Shown in pieces: positions 39,061 to 51,990 of a stretch of 64,000 bases of DNA. The translations under genes and the position numbers were made by a program. The stretch comes from Dirofilaria immitis. Lineage: Eukaryota > Nematoda > Chromadorea > Rhabditida > Onchocercidae. Under the pieces are notes generated by a model, which made no database searches, was not told the DNA's origin, and saw only the letters and a list, made by a program, of their open reading frames with translations. The stretch spans positions 3,472,001-3,536,000 of the forward strand of contig JAKNDB010000103.1 of assembly GCA_024305405.1 (NCBI GenBank), given 5' to 3'. Position 1 is the first letter of the stretch, and every line of letters starts with the position of its first letter.

Positions 39061-39534
39061 CTAAACATACTAATGTATAATTGTTATTTATTTCTTCAAT
39101 TGATATAATAATTTTTTAACTCTTAACGGTGGATCATTTAGCTTGTTGATAAATTGGAAAATATAATTTTTAGATAAATAAACAATGAACAATTTAACTT
39201 ATCAATGATAAACCCTTTGATAAGTTATAATTTGTATAAATAAATTTAATGAATTCTCAATTCAATAAATTCTCGAATGATATCATCATTTTGGAATATT
39301 GTTAGTAATGAAATTTTCGTAATTAATTTTATTATTCTAGCTAGCTGGATTTGATAATTTTGAAATGATATATAACCAGGTGCTACTATTATTACTACTA
39401 ATACTACTACACCTATTACTATTGCTACTACCTATTAATTAATAGATTTGAAAAAAAATTGATTGAAAGGATAGATTGGATTAAGCATTACTGAAAATAC
39501 TCCATTCTTCATTTTCATCATCATCAGTTTGGCT

Positions 39535-42500
39535 ATGTTATTATTATCGACAAGAAGAAATAATATTATCTTGCGATATTTCTATCTATCAATACTAAAT
39601 TTATTTGTTTATTTACATTTCTCCTGCGGTACTGATATCTTTTGTGGAAATTTAACAGTTTATCAATGGAAATGGTCATTGGAAAATGCCATGATACTTC
39701 TAAGCAGGACAACAAATGATCTTAAACAATGTCTTCATATATGTTGCAGCATAGGAGGTAAATTAATTTTTAAGATAACATTAATAATTATCAATATTTG
39801 ATGGATAATTCATGATAATAAGCATGGTAAATAAGATTTTATCAAAATACGATATTTTATTTTTATTAATAATTTTTGATTTAATTCTATATTTCAATAT
39901 TAAAATGTTAATCTTTTTTAGATTTAAATTTAGACAATTAAATAGCTAAAGGATTATCAGCAAACGATTATATCAATGATATTTATCAATAATTAATTAA
40001 TTTTTTATAAAAATTTTGCTTTATTTTATTTAATAAATAATTATATCAAAAACTTTAAAACTTTCAAAACTTTTCTTTCGAAGAATGGATTTCCTTTTTT
40101 TTCAATTACTGATATTTTTAAGCTAACAATCGATAATCTTTTTAATATCAATTTTATCATTGCAAATACAACAACATATACTATTAACATTTTGTTTTAA
40201 TCAAAAAATATAAATAATATTTTATAATTATTGATTTTTTCCAATAATTATTTTTCTTTTTTAATCAAAAAAGCAAAAAAAATAATCGAAAATAAAAATC
40301 GTTTGTACAAGAAATTTTTGAGAAAATTTAAAAAATTTTTGATAAATTTTTGATAAATTAATTAAAATTGATAAAAATGAAATGATAAAAAATTTTGTCA
40401 ATTCAAAAATTATTACTTTTTTTTTGCATTTTTATTTCATATATTATTTATAAGTAGTGAAATAGGTATTATTCAAATATTTACACAAATTATTTTCAAT
40501 TTTTCCGTATTTTCAATTAATTAGCAATTTTTAGAAATTTAACAAAATAATAATAATTTGCATAATTATGGAAGGAAAGATTTAATTTTCTCAATTATAA
40601 ATAGTATAAATAATATAATTAAAGAAATGAAAATGATTTATTACTCTGAAAATTTCTAATAATATTTATGTCCATTGCAATAAAAGATAATTATATTATA
40701 TTATTGATCATTTAATTAGTATTTGAATTTGATGAATTGATTTGAGAATTATTGGCAAATTTTTTTACCTTTCAAATAATCGAAAATCAATTTACCGAAT
40801 CATTACTTATTGATTTAAGAAAATATTTTATTTTGATTTAAATTTCATCATCTTATTGCTTATATATAAATAAATAAATCGTATCATGAATTTATTAATT
40901 AATATTGATTATGATAATTTCAGTTGTTTGTTTATTTTTTTCGAGATTAGTTTAATACAAAAAAGAATGTGCATCATTAAATATAAATGTTTAATCAACA
41001 TCTTATTGTTTATATATAAATAAATCGTATCATGAATTTACTAGTTGATAATGATTATGATAATTTCAATTGTTTGTTTTTTTTCTTCAAGATTAATTTA
41101 ATGCAAAAGAAAAATGTGCATCATTTAATTTATAAAATATTTTTTTTTTTAGATATGTTGTCTAAATTATTATTATTATGTTAGATTTTCAATTTTTGCT
41201 TAAAAATTTTATCAGTTTAATCGATAATTTTTTTATCAGTTTTAAAATCGATAAAAATTTTATCAGTTTTAAAACAATTTCCACTTCACTTTTCTCTCTT
41301 TCTTTGCATAATTTTAATAAAATAATTTTTTCAATTACAAAAATATTCCAAAAATAATTAATTATATTTTATAATTTTACTCATAAACTAAATAAATATA
41401 TTTATTAGTTTTTTTTTTGTTTTAAAAAATTTTAGAAAATAATAATTGAAAATGTTTAAAAGCGAGTAATTTCGTATTCTCGAGATTTAACGTAACAAAC
41501 AAATAAATAAATAAATAAAAAATGAAGGGAGAAAACAAAAGGCAATAAATGATTGAATTTTAGGTTAATAGTTTTCTTTTATTTTTATTTTTTTCCTAAA
41601 ATTTAACAACAAAAATATATCAAATTATTTTAAATGTTTAATTTGTATAAACGAAAAAAAAGAAAAAAAAATGAAATAATTTAATCAATCAAAATATCAC
41701 TTGTTGATATAATTTTATATCATTCATATCTTATTTAAATAAACATTTTTCATCCCAAAAAATTGAAAAAATTTTATTGCTAATTTCATATAAATTAATT
41801 TGCAGCAAATAATAATATTTTAAATTCATAAATAAAATAATTATCATTTTTTATCAGCATATTTTAATTTAACATCAAATTATCAATGTACATTTAGTCT
41901 TTTAAATTTTATGCAAAAATTAGAATAAATTAAATTTTAGAAAAAAAAGATCTTATCATTTATCAGTTGTGATTAGAACTTTCTTCAATGATTAATTGAT
42001 TAACGATTTTACTAATCAGTTAAATTATTCAGAATTTTATAATTGCATTTATCGGAAATTTTTATTATCATTTAAATTATTTGTTTCAATATGAAATATA
42101 ATGAATGGGATAGGCAGTGATATCAAATCTTTTTAATGAGAAATTTGAGAAGGTAACAGATTTTGATCACTTCTTATCTCATTATCAAATATTCTCAATC
42201 ATCATCATCGTTATCGTTGGAAATCTTATCGTAATAGCAATAATTGACCTTGAACTTACACTTAGATAAATGATAGTGATATGTTTGAACGATAAAGATG
42301 ATGTGAAATTGTTATGAAATGTTGCAAACATAAAGATTATCGTTTATTTAATAAATGCGATAAACGATGAATTGATTTTTTAAAAATTTAAATGATAAAT
42401 AAAAATATTGCGAAATATATTTCTGATCATAAATGATAAATAAAAATATTGCGAAATATATTTCTGATCATAAATGATAAATAAAAATATTGCGAAATAT

Positions 42501-43722
42501 ATTCCTGATCATAAAAATTAATACTATCAAATAATTTGATAGTATTAATGAAAGGAAAAAAAAGTCGAGAAAAAAATCAACTACATAAATTAAAATAATT
42601 TATATTGTAATAAGTTTGATTAAATTAGAGAAATTTAAATTTTATTAATTCGCATAATTAATTATCATTGTTATAGTTTAAATTTATCATAATTAATTAT
42701 CATTGTTATAGTTTAAATTTGTCATAAATAATTATCATTGTTATAGTTTAAATTTATCATAATTAAATGTAATAAAATTTTAAGAAATAAATGATTGCCT
42801 TTTTAAATCTTTTGATATAATCATCAGTTTGCAGCTAAAAAAATTTCAATATAAATTTTACTCATCAATTGTAGCTAGTAATTTGATTTATTTATCAATT
42901 TAATTTAAATTCCTTCCATTCATATTCAATTCAATTCAATTCAATTCATATTTTTCAATATATATATATTTCATTAATCAATTTAACAATTATTCTTTGT
43001 TATATTGGATATTTTTGTAAAGTAACACTTATGAATGAGTAAGTTTAGTAACTTTAAATTATTTATTAAAGTTATTGAATTCATATTTTACTTAATTTTT
43101 TTTTCATACAATTTTATTTGATCAAATAACTTTTTCGTAATCGTTCAATCATCGTCAAATTATTTTTCCACTTTTTTTTCTCTCTTTTCATTTTCTCAGA
43201 TATATTTACATAGCAAATGATGAAGTAAATTAGAAATTAGATGGAAGAATCGAGAATGTTTTGGATATTTATTTATTTATTTATTTTTTCAAATTTTCTT
43301 TCCTTCTTTTTCTCTCTCTCTCCTCTGTCTCTTTCTCTATTTTGCTTTTCTTAATTTTTTTCAAAATTCTGATCAATTTTAAATAAATTCTAATAAAATT
43401 TTTAAATTTTATGAATTGTAAAATATATTTATAAACGAAATAATTTGACAAAATTTTACTTTTAGAGCGAAAAGGAAAAAGATCCGTTTATTTAAAAAAA
43501 AAAAATCATTTTTTATCATCTAAATTGTTCTATATTATTATCATCTTTTGCTTCAATTAAAATGATAATATTATTAATCATATCAATTCAGTGTAACAAA
43601 AAAATGAAAAAATAAATTAAAAATTTCGCAATTATTTTAATTCGAGAAAAATAAACAATTATGAAATAAACAAATTTTATTAATAATAAAATGAGATGTA
43701 ATTAAAAAAATTTTCATATTTT

Positions 43723-43767
<45 letters not shown>

Positions 43768-43773
43768 GAATAA

Positions 43774-43815
<42 letters not shown>

Positions 43816-43822
43816 TAATAAC

Positions 43823-43857
<35 letters not shown>

Positions 43858-45931
43858 TAATAATAATAATAATAGTAATAATGACAATAATAATAATAAT
43901 AACAATAATAATAATAATAATAATAACAATAATAATAATAATAAGAAATAAGGAAAAATGAAAAGAATTATTATTGCCTGAAGCAATGATATTTATATTT
44001 GTTTATTTGAATTGTAATTATTTCTTTTTTTCTTAATGTAAATAAAAAAATTTTTTAAATTATTCGGAACAAATTTTCTTCTTATTTCATAATTATTCCT
44101 ACCAATAAATAAATTATTTTTGAGATTACGATCATTAAAAATGAAAAATATTCGAAATTCTGAAACATATATATATATGTATATTTTTGTGATAATTTTT
44201 AAATTTCAATAGAAATTAAAAAAAATAATTATGATAATTTTATCATTATTTGTTTGATAAATAAGCTAATCAGTTTAGTATTCATTAAGTCAATATATTA
44301 TATATTATAATCAATTTTTGCTTTTTATTTCATGATTATTTCATCTAAAATTTTTTGACCTATTTGATAAGTTGAATTTATTAATCTTTGCAATTATAAT
44401 TTAAATTTGCATTATAATTATTCGATTCCAATTATTTGACCCATTTTAATTCCTATATTCGAATTTATTAATATTTCTTCAATGTAATTAAGCATATTTA
44501 ACAAATCTATTAAAGATGAATAATTGAAATGAGTAATTAAATGATTAATACTAAAAATTTTGCTTAAAATATTCCAAGAAATACCATAATCGTACTAAAT
44601 TAATTTATATTCAAAAATTATTGATATAATTGTTAGAAAATAGAAATAGCTATATTATATAAACTATAACAATTTATTGATTAATTAATTTCTTTTCAAT
44701 ATTTCAGATTGTCAAGGAGTAACATTTATTGGTGTTGTTGAGAAGAAATTTGCGCAAGAAAATTGCTTATTAATTAAATGTCATGGTGAATGTCATTTTG
44801 ATACGTCTACTGAGCTTATTGAAGGTGTTTCAGTTAAAATTATTCGACCGATAAAGGTAAATATGAAAATTTGATTGATTTATTTTTTTTTTGACTTACC
44901 TTATTTAGAAATATTCTTTTATTTTTTCCTCATTCTTTGCTCTTTTAATTAAAATTTTATTAAATTCAAAATTGAACAAATCAATACTTATTGATATATA
45001 TTTGATGTGAAGCAAAAAATTGTTATCATTTTTTAATTTAGATTAATTTTTTTAATTGATTATTCTAAAAATTATTTCATTTCTTTAACCATTTTCTCTC
45101 TCCTTTCTCTCTCCTTTTCTCTCTCTCTCCTCTTTAAAAAAGAAGGAATTATCTTCTGTTTTTTCTTTGTGAAGCGAGGAATGCGAAGAAAATTTAATTA
45201 TTAGTTAAATTTTAATGAATTGATTATATATTCCTTTTCTGGACAAAAATATCAGCTTATCAGCTTTTCATATCAGCTTATCACCTTTTTCATCATTTCG
45301 AATTTAATCTCTATATGATAATTATGATTGAAAATAAATTTACAAGCTGTATTTTGAATACTGATTTATAGTAATTTTTAATATTACTATTGCGATTAAA
45401 ATTATCATTATTATTATAGTGATTATGAACCATATTATTATAATTTCATTAACAATATAACATTGAAGTTTTTTCTTTAGTGATAAATTAACTTATCATT
45501 TTTTCATATTAGCTTATCATTTTTTCTTTTTACTTCAAATTTTCCTTTGTGACAGTTAGAGTGGTGAAAAATAAATTTATGATCATATTATAAATATAAT
45601 TATGAATATCTTTTTGTAGTATTATCATGATTAGCACTCTTATCATTGCTTAATTATTATTGCAATAAATTATGGCCTTTATCATTATAATAATCATTCC
45701 TATCATTGAATTTTCTAAATTAGTTAAGTAAGCAAGAAAGGAAAAATGATTTGATATAAAAGAACTGATGCATTATTTATTCATAATCTATATTGTATAT
45801 TATTCAGTGATATAAATTTCCATAAAATTATCTTCATAATTATCGTATCGGTAAGAATACGAAAGAACTGACTTTGAAATAAGATCAATAGTAATAATAG
45901 TAAATAGTAATAGTCGTAGTAGTAATAGTAA

Positions 45932-45963
<32 letters not shown>

Positions 45964-46330
45964 ATACTAGTAATAGTAATAATAGTAAATAATAATAATA
46001 ATAATAATAGTAGAAGTAGTAGAAGATAAGTAGGTGAATAGGTAAGTAAGGTAAATAGGTGAGTAATTATTGTTGCAATAGTCAATTCTTGTCGGATGAA
46101 AAGAGACTCAATTAAATTTAAAGTTAATTTGAAGAGCTGATGAAGTGGAAGAAAATCTTTTGATGTATAGCGAAATGAAATAAGCAAGAAAATGATAGAT
46201 AAATAATTAGATGGATATGAAAAAGAAAAATATATGTAATAATAGATGATATTCATCTTAATGGATCTCTATGATACTACTACTACTACTACTACTACTC
46301 ATTTCATTCATTTCATTCATTCATTCATTC

Positions 46331-46361
<31 letters not shown>

Positions 46362-47840
46362 TAAACTAATGATTCAATTTCAATTATTCCTATTATTCCA
46401 TACTATTTTCATAGAAATATGTCTTTAAAGTTTACCAAATTAAATTTCTTCCTTTCTTATCCCTTCCATCTTTATCCATTCATATTTTCATATTTACTTT
46501 TCAATTAAATTATCAATAATAATTAAAGAAAATTGTAAAAAGTTTTACAAATATATTATATATTAGGGAAATAAAGATATAAAAATATGCATATATAATA
46601 AAACAACAAAAGCTAATTACTCTTTTACGAATTTGAAAAAAGTTGAAAAAAATCATAAGAGAAATTTTATCATATCTTTCAAAAACTTTTGAAAAATTTT
46701 CATACGATTATCTTTTTATCAAATAATTGCTAAAAGAAATAAAGATAACATTTAAAAAAAAAAAAAAAACAAAAGTAATATCTGTTACAATCGAATAATC
46801 ATTTGTAATCTTAACGTTTTCATATGAAGTTTTATTTAAGGAAAATTATGAAAAAAAATAATACCTATTTCTAATCTTTGAATTTAAATTTTGGAAATTT
46901 TAAAATTATTCTTATCATTTTACTTACTAAATCATCCATACACATATTTATATATAAAAATTTTAATTTCTTTTCTTCGTAGATCCATTTCTCCAGAAGA
47001 TCCATTTTACTTCTTCATAGATCCATTTCTTCCTAAATGTATTTCTTTCCCTTAGATCCATTTCTCCAAAAGATCCATTTCTCTTTCTCTCTTGATAAAT
47101 ATCAGTTTAATATTACTTTTGCTTTATTTAAACCAAAACAAATGAGCAAATAAATAAATTTGATATAAAAAAAGAAAAAATAAATAAAATAAATTGATAG
47201 ATTAATAAATATATTCATATATGATTTTGTATGTTGAAAGATCATTATTTAGTGATAATTGAGATATTAAAAAATTCAAACATTATTTAGTGATAATTGA
47301 GAAAATTAAAAAAATTCAATAAGTCGTATTAAAAAAATCAATAAATTTCATTTGCTTTAAAATATATAAATAATAAAAATGATAAATTAAATTGTTAAAA
47401 ACAAAACAAAGTGAAAAAATAAAGGAATAATGAAATAAGTTTGATAATATTTAAAAAATGTTTAACTTTTTTATTAAAATTATTTTGATCGAAAAAAGGG
47501 AAAGAAAAATGGAAAAATAAATGAATAAATTATGCAATGAATAATTTGTAAAAATAAGACAAATAAACAAAAAAATATTTAAATAAAAATTTCAGAATTT
47601 CACTCTCGACAATGCAGAAGCAACGGATGCAATAACAAATACCAGTACATTTCCACACGATTTTTTCTCAGTTTTACTCCAATTTGGGCAATAGGCCTAG
47701 TAATTATTGCTTCAGTACTTTGTGTCGGCTTTAATATAGTCCTAATAAGTGCATATATATGTTGGCGACGAAAGAAGAATCAAAAACGTAAGGCACGTAT
47801 TGCAACAATTACAGCATTACATGCTTTTAATCCTACCTAA
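39535..47840 (+). CDS. MANSC-domain single-pass membrane protein, three exons
   Basis: Predicted type I membrane protein of about 205 residues, function unknown. Exons are 39535-39757, 44708-44856 and 47596-47840, separated by introns of 4.95 and 2.74 kb. The ATG at 39535 is followed by basic residues and a hydrophobic stretch (residues ~15-30, FYLSILNLFVYLHFSC), a likely signal peptide. The ectodomain has the MANSC pattern: C, then CLHICC, DCQGVTF, ENCLLIKC and HGECHF, as in HAI-1 and LRP11-type proteins. Exon 3 gives a linker with two N-glycosylation sites (NFT, NTS), a transmembrane helix (PIWAIGLVIIASVLCVGF and on), a WRRKK stop-transfer and a short basic tail. At 47661-47666 a T6 run shifts the frame between linker and helix; one more T would join them. 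I treat this as a likely consensus error. The alternative is an unseen extra exon changing phase. Confidence 0.75.
40849..41130. repeat. ~150 bp tandem duplication in intron 1 of MANSC gene
   Basis: CATCTTATTG(C/T)TTATATATAAA, followed by TCGTATCATGAATTTA and ATGTGCATCATT, occurs twice, offset by about 150 bp. Confidence 0.85.
42389..42514. repeat. 42 bp tandem repeat, three copies
   Basis: Three nearly identical copies of AAATGATAAATAAAAATATT followed by GCGAAATATATTTCTGATCAT. A further ~38 bp repeat built on ATTATCATTGTTATAGTTTA follows at about 42655-42770. Confidence 0.92.
42517..42549. repeat. 33 bp near-perfect palindrome
   Basis: ATTAATACTATCAAAT, a single A, then the reverse complement. 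It directly follows the 42 bp repeat array. Confidence 0.75.
43726..43945. repeat. (AAT)n microsatellite, about 220 bp
   Basis: An imperfect AAT array with occasional AAC, AAG and ATG units, in intron 1 of the MANSC gene. The minus-strand poly-leucine open frame over it is an artefact of the repeat. Confidence 0.95.
45890..46027. repeat. (TAG)n/(TAA)n microsatellite in intron 2
   Basis: Trinucleotide array in intron 2 of the MANSC gene. Open frames across it on the minus strand are Thr/Leu-rich repeats without coding meaning. Confidence 0.93.
46273..46361. repeat. Compound microsatellite (ACT)n-(ATTC)n-(AATC)n
   Basis: Three adjacent simple repeats in intron 2 of the MANSC gene. The short plus-strand open frame here is repeat-derived. 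Confidence 0.93.
46978..47090. repeat. Short GATCCATTT repeat cluster
   Basis: AGATCCATTTCTCC-like units recur five times at irregular spacing in intron 2 of the MANSC gene. Not seen elsewhere in the window. Confidence 0.75.
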
Positions 47841-49084
47841 TATTTGAATTTCATCATAACATTTTTCATTTATTGAATTCATTTATTCAAATATTTCATT
47901 TAAAAAAAAAAAAAAGCAAAACAAAAAATCAATAATTTATATTTTATATCATTTGTAATGATATATTTTTACAAATTATACAATTGTATTAAAAATTACA
48001 TTTAACCATCATATAATTTGTATAATTTTTGCATAAATAACATTAAAAAAATCACTTTCTTCTTTTGTTTTTTTTTTCATTTATAAATTTGAATATATGA
48101 AAAAGAATGATTTTATAAATTAAAATGATAAATTAGTTAAAATTTTTCATATATTTATTCCATTACATTACATTTATTTACCTACTGATAATATTCATAT
48201 ATTATCATTTTTAATTTTAAAATGCTTTTTATAATTTTATATGTAAAAGAAGAAGAAAAAAGAATGATTGATTAATTGGTTTTTTTTTATAAAAATTTCA
48301 ACTTTTTTGTTTTTTAGACGTTTAATAAATTAAACAAAAATTTTAATATTTAAAAAAAAAGCATCCATCGAGTGATATAATATTTTGGAGAATTTTTGAG
48401 TTAAATTTTTATATTTGCTAATTAAATCTTATCATATATGATAAATGCTAAAAGAGAGTTTAAATTTTGAAGAATAATTTTTAACATCTTAAAATATAAC
48501 TTCTTCATTTAGAGCTATTCAATAATAGCTTTAATTTGCATATATATATATATATACATAAACATGAAAAATATTTGTTTGCAGTGCCATTTATTCAGGT
48601 AATTTAAAAATTGGTATATCTGTATGTCACGTATTACCTGTAAAAAAAACAAGGTAAACATTGAGATGTTTAAAGCTTTATAGTTCAATGTTTATCTGAT
48701 TTTTCAAAAAGATATTTTATAAATTTTATCATACACGAATGTTAATTTTCAATAAGAAATGGAGAATTCTTGATTGTATTATCATATTATTATACGATAG
48801 CATTTTATATCAATTATCTTTCTTTTTTTATATTTTATAAATTACTTAAATTTAAATTCATTTTCTGCTGAATTTTTCCTTCTTCATTTTTGTTTAAATA
48901 ATTGATATTTTTGTTTGTGAAAGAAAAATTTTCATTCCTATTATTTTTATTACAACGGATTAAATGATAAATGAATAAATTACACTAAATTTTTAACATA
49001 ATTATTTGATATCATATCATATAATTGTAACAATGTCATTTAATGTTAAAATTTACCATAGCGCAAAATTTTTTCATTTCACAT
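47841..49084. other. 3' flank of MANSC gene, AT-rich
   Basis: Downstream of the stop are A-rich tracts and a 12-of-13 bp inverted repeat at about 48652-48697 (AGGTAAACATTGA ... TTCAATGTTTATCT). No gene recognised. Confidence 0.45.
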
Positions 49085-49345
49085 TTAATTACTGCAATAA
49101 AAGTATAATTTATCAAGAATACGCAAATCCATTTCAAAATTATCATCGAACAGTATTCTATCATTTATTATTATTATAGTAAAAGTGATAAGATGTCGTG
49201 TAAAATTCATTCTGATATTATCATCTATTGTTACAGTAAAAGTGATTGAATGTTGCGTTAAATTTATCTCAAGATTATTATCATCACATGTGCTTTCTAT
49301 CATCAATTATTGCAATAAAAAATGAACGAATATCATGTAAAATTT
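49085..49345. repeat. Degenerate ~65 bp repeat
   Basis: Four diverged units built on ATTATTGCAATAAAAAGTG, followed by TG(T/C)(C/G)(G/T)TAAAATTTATCT-like sequence. Open frames on both strands (49085-49306 minus, 49322-49576 plus) follow the repeat and are not called genes. Confidence 0.55.
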
Positions 49346-49599
49346 ATCTCTACATATATTTTATCACAATGTGTTATATTTGTTGTGGATGACGAATTTT
49401 CGTCTGTGATTGATTGGATAGAGTTGAAAATTTATTGTGTAATGATATTTTATCATGATAAATCCTATTTGCCACAACTACGGTATAAAAAACAATTTGC
49501 TAAATATTTCAACACAATTGATAATTTGAATTTCTTTTTTGATAATAGGGGTGATTATATAGAGATGATTATTTGAGATCAAGGAATTGACAGTCGCAG

Positions 49600-49735
49600 T
49601 TTACAAGGTGCCCCCTATACCCCACTCCCTCCTCTCCATCTTTCCATCTCAACAAAATGCGACGATTAGGGATGTATGCATGAAAAAGCAATTGATCGGA
49701 AAGCTTCGCTTTGCACATATATAAATGTGTTTCGG
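49600..49735. promoter_or_regulatory. Promoter-like GC-richer segment with pyrimidine tract and TATA-like box
   Basis: A sharp local rise in GC, a C/T-rich tract (CCCCACTCCCTCCTCTCC), and CATATATAAATG at about 49716 stand out from the surroundings. The C/T tract resembles the one in the EFL1/MED15 intergenic promoter at about 58400-58440. No gene starts recognisably downstream, so this may be a captured promoter fragment. Confidence 0.3.
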
Positions 49736-49991
49736 ATAATCTTTGATCTTAATATAATAGGTACTGGATCACCGCCTGTAACATTGCTAATCATTATGTT
49801 TGCTTCAAAAGGAATGGATTAATCAAACAAAGGATAAAAGAATACAGTACTCATAATATTTCAAATATTGCACGTAAGTGTTACTTAATTTTTGAAAATT
49901 ATCCCAAATAATCAGTACATAAATTTCAGTACTTTAAATAATGCACGTAAGCTTTGCAAGAAACACACGCAACAATTATTGAGTAAATTTC

Positions 49992-50139
49992 ATCGGAATG
50001 GCTACAATTTAAACCCGTTAACGAGAATCTACGAGAGGGCAAGTCTGGTGCCAGCGGCCGCGATAATTCCAGCCCTCAAAGTGTATATCGTCATTGCTGC
50101 GATTAAAAAGCTCGTAGTTGGGATCTGCGTCTCAGGACC
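49992..50139 (+). pseudogene. 18S rRNA gene fragment (530-loop region), decayed
   Basis: About 148 bases match the conserved middle of nematode small-subunit rRNA: CGGAATGG.TACAATTTAAAC, GAGAGGGCAAGTCTGGTGCC, AGC.GCCGCG.TAATTCCAGC, then GTGTATATCGTCATTGCTGC and AAAAAGCTCGTAGTTG, ending near GGATCTGCGTCTCAGGACC. Universally conserved positions are altered (CAGCGGCCGCGATAA in place of the CAGCAGCCGCGGTAA core; GTTGGGATCT with an extra G). No other rRNA sequence flanks it. It is therefore an inserted, non-functional rDNA fragment. The 90-codon open frame across it is meaningless. Confidence 0.92.
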
Positions 50140-50151
50140 ACCACACACACA

Positions 50152-50340
50152 CAACAATCATTGAGGAAATTTTATCGGAAAAATCAATATGCTCAGGATT
50201 ATCAATTAAATTTATGATATTATTATCATACACTAGAACAATTACCGAAGCTTTCATTGTTATTCCTTTGAATCTGCTCATCCGGAATACTTCATAAATT
50301 TTAAATATACTTCATAAACAGAATATTCTATTAAATTTTA
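50152..50340 (-). pseudogene. Duplicated fragment of EFL1 exon 3 and adjoining intron
   Basis: About 190 bases match the EFL1 exon 3 region at 57095-57272 in the same orientation. Shared landmarks are ATGATATTATTATCATACAC, GAAGCTTTCATTGTTATTCC and the following intron sequence ACTT(C/T)ATAAATTTTAAATATA. Because intron sequence is included, it is a DNA-level duplication and not a retrocopy. Exon codons are changed, and the copy lacks the rest of the gene. It abuts the 18S fragment after a short CA run. Confidence 0.9.
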
Positions 50341-51990
50341 ATACAATGTTATTCAGAAAAATGAAAAATAAATTTCAATATTTTGATTAATTAATATATA
50401 AATTTTAATATTTCAAATAATACACGTAAGCTTTCTTTATTGGTAGATGTGAAAGATGTGTGAATAAAATCTTCCATCGAGAATCCATACATTTGTCCCG
50501 AAAAATACTATAAATTTCTAGTTATGCTTTTTTTTTGATTATTTTATTATATTCATATCATATTGTTATATTTTGATGTTACTGATAATACTGATAATAC
50601 TATCAAATTATTGTTGCAAAAAAAGTGAACCAACACCATCCATTTCAGAAAATTCGATTAGAAATTAAAAATTGGATGAATTTTTGATCCTATAATTTTC
50701 AGTTCTTGAATATATTCAACATTAAATTAACCATTTAATGTTATTCGATAGATAATTAATGTTGATGTAACATTTTAACTATAAAAATTGATAGTTATGG
50801 AAGGCTTAAATAATTTAAACAATTTGTTTAGACTGCTCACATGATTGCAAAATTGATAATTCAAGTGATAATTTGAATTACAAAATTAACAGTTATGAAA
50901 GGCCTAATCTAGAAAATTCATTTACACTGTTCACATAATTGCAAAATTGATAAGTCAACTTATTTGTTTCGAAATATTATATTTAAGTATTAATTTTACA
51001 AATATCATTGAATACAATTTCATTGTTATAAAATCACTTACTCGTTTATGCCGAGACATTTGTAAAATACAAAAATATCTTAGTTATCTCGATATATTTA
51101 TATTATTAAAATATTCTAATTTTCCTATATGGCATCACAAACCTACTGCTGCAATCTAATAACAAACTATTAGATTTATAATATTATCAATAGATGCGCA
51201 AAACTGGATGATCGATGTGCGATTCATTCTAACCAGTGATTATCCAGTTTTCTTGCCCAAGTACTTCGTTTGAATCTCACAGAAACGATCCTCAGAAATC
51301 CTAGTATCATCCAAACCCACAAAACTTCTAACCTTTTAAATCTCGAACTTAAGATTTTTAACAAATTGAAACTAAAATAGCAAATTTTCAAAGAAAATAT
51401 GTGAACTCTCTTTGATATTTTACATTTTTCCATTATTTCCTCATCTATCAAATGTTTTTGAATTCAGATATCATTCTAAGCATCAGTCCTTATTCTAATA
51501 TACTTTTAAATGAAAAGGCAATTGAGAAAATGACGTATTAAGTAATCATGCATTACCACCTCAGTAGATTTTGAAATACTTTAATGCTTTGTCTCTTTCA
51601 TTAATTATATATTAAAGACCAAGATCGAATTTTTCCTTTTGCATTACAGTGTGAAAAATTTTTGTAAGAAATATAATCAGAACAATTAATACAATAAAAT
51701 AACAATCAAAATGATTGGAAATCAACAACAGAACATTACCTAAAGCTATATATCAAAAGTGATATTTTACATAAAACATTCAATGCAAACTTTTTGTATT
51801 ACGTAAAACATTTCATAGAAAAAGTCTCTACAAATACAAAAGTATTATATCAGATATTTCTTTAGCTATTCGACCGGCATGGAAATAATTTAAAATAAGA
51901 AAAATTTGAGCATATAAAACTGCTTAAATTCGATCAGAAAAGAACTAAGTTATTCAGGACAAAATAAAGAATATCTATGAAATTTATTAC
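50341..51990. other. AT-rich region with a ~100 bp duplication
   Basis: Two copies of a block with GATAGTTATGGAAGGC(T/C)TAA and TTGCAAAATTGATAA lie at about 50787-50965. On the minus strand at about 51226-51325 one frame reads FVGLDDTRISEDRFCEIQ, which looks protein-like, but no family or firm splice sites were found. Confidence 0.4.

Larger units (their letters stand above)
32851..39534. other. Long AT-rich region without recognised genes
   Basis: Poly-A/T tracts, (TC)n runs near 33640-33685 and 34310-34350, an (AT)n run near 34966-34982, and several tandem duplications (listed separately). Short open frames are low-complexity. No RNA gene was recognised. Confidence 0.5.

Noticed and set aside
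43714..43986. 90-codon poly-leucine open frame on the minus strand
   Set aside because: It is the direct translation of the (AAT)n microsatellite inside an intron of the MANSC gene.
45885..46428. Open frames rich in Leu/Thr and Ser/Ile/Asn around 45.9-46.4 kb
   Set aside because: They follow (TAG)n, (ACT)n, (ATTC)n and (AATC)n simple repeats within intron 2 of the MANSC gene.
49892..50164. 90-codon plus-strand open frame
   Set aside because: Its central part is the 18S rRNA fragment read as codons; there is no protein-coding evidence.
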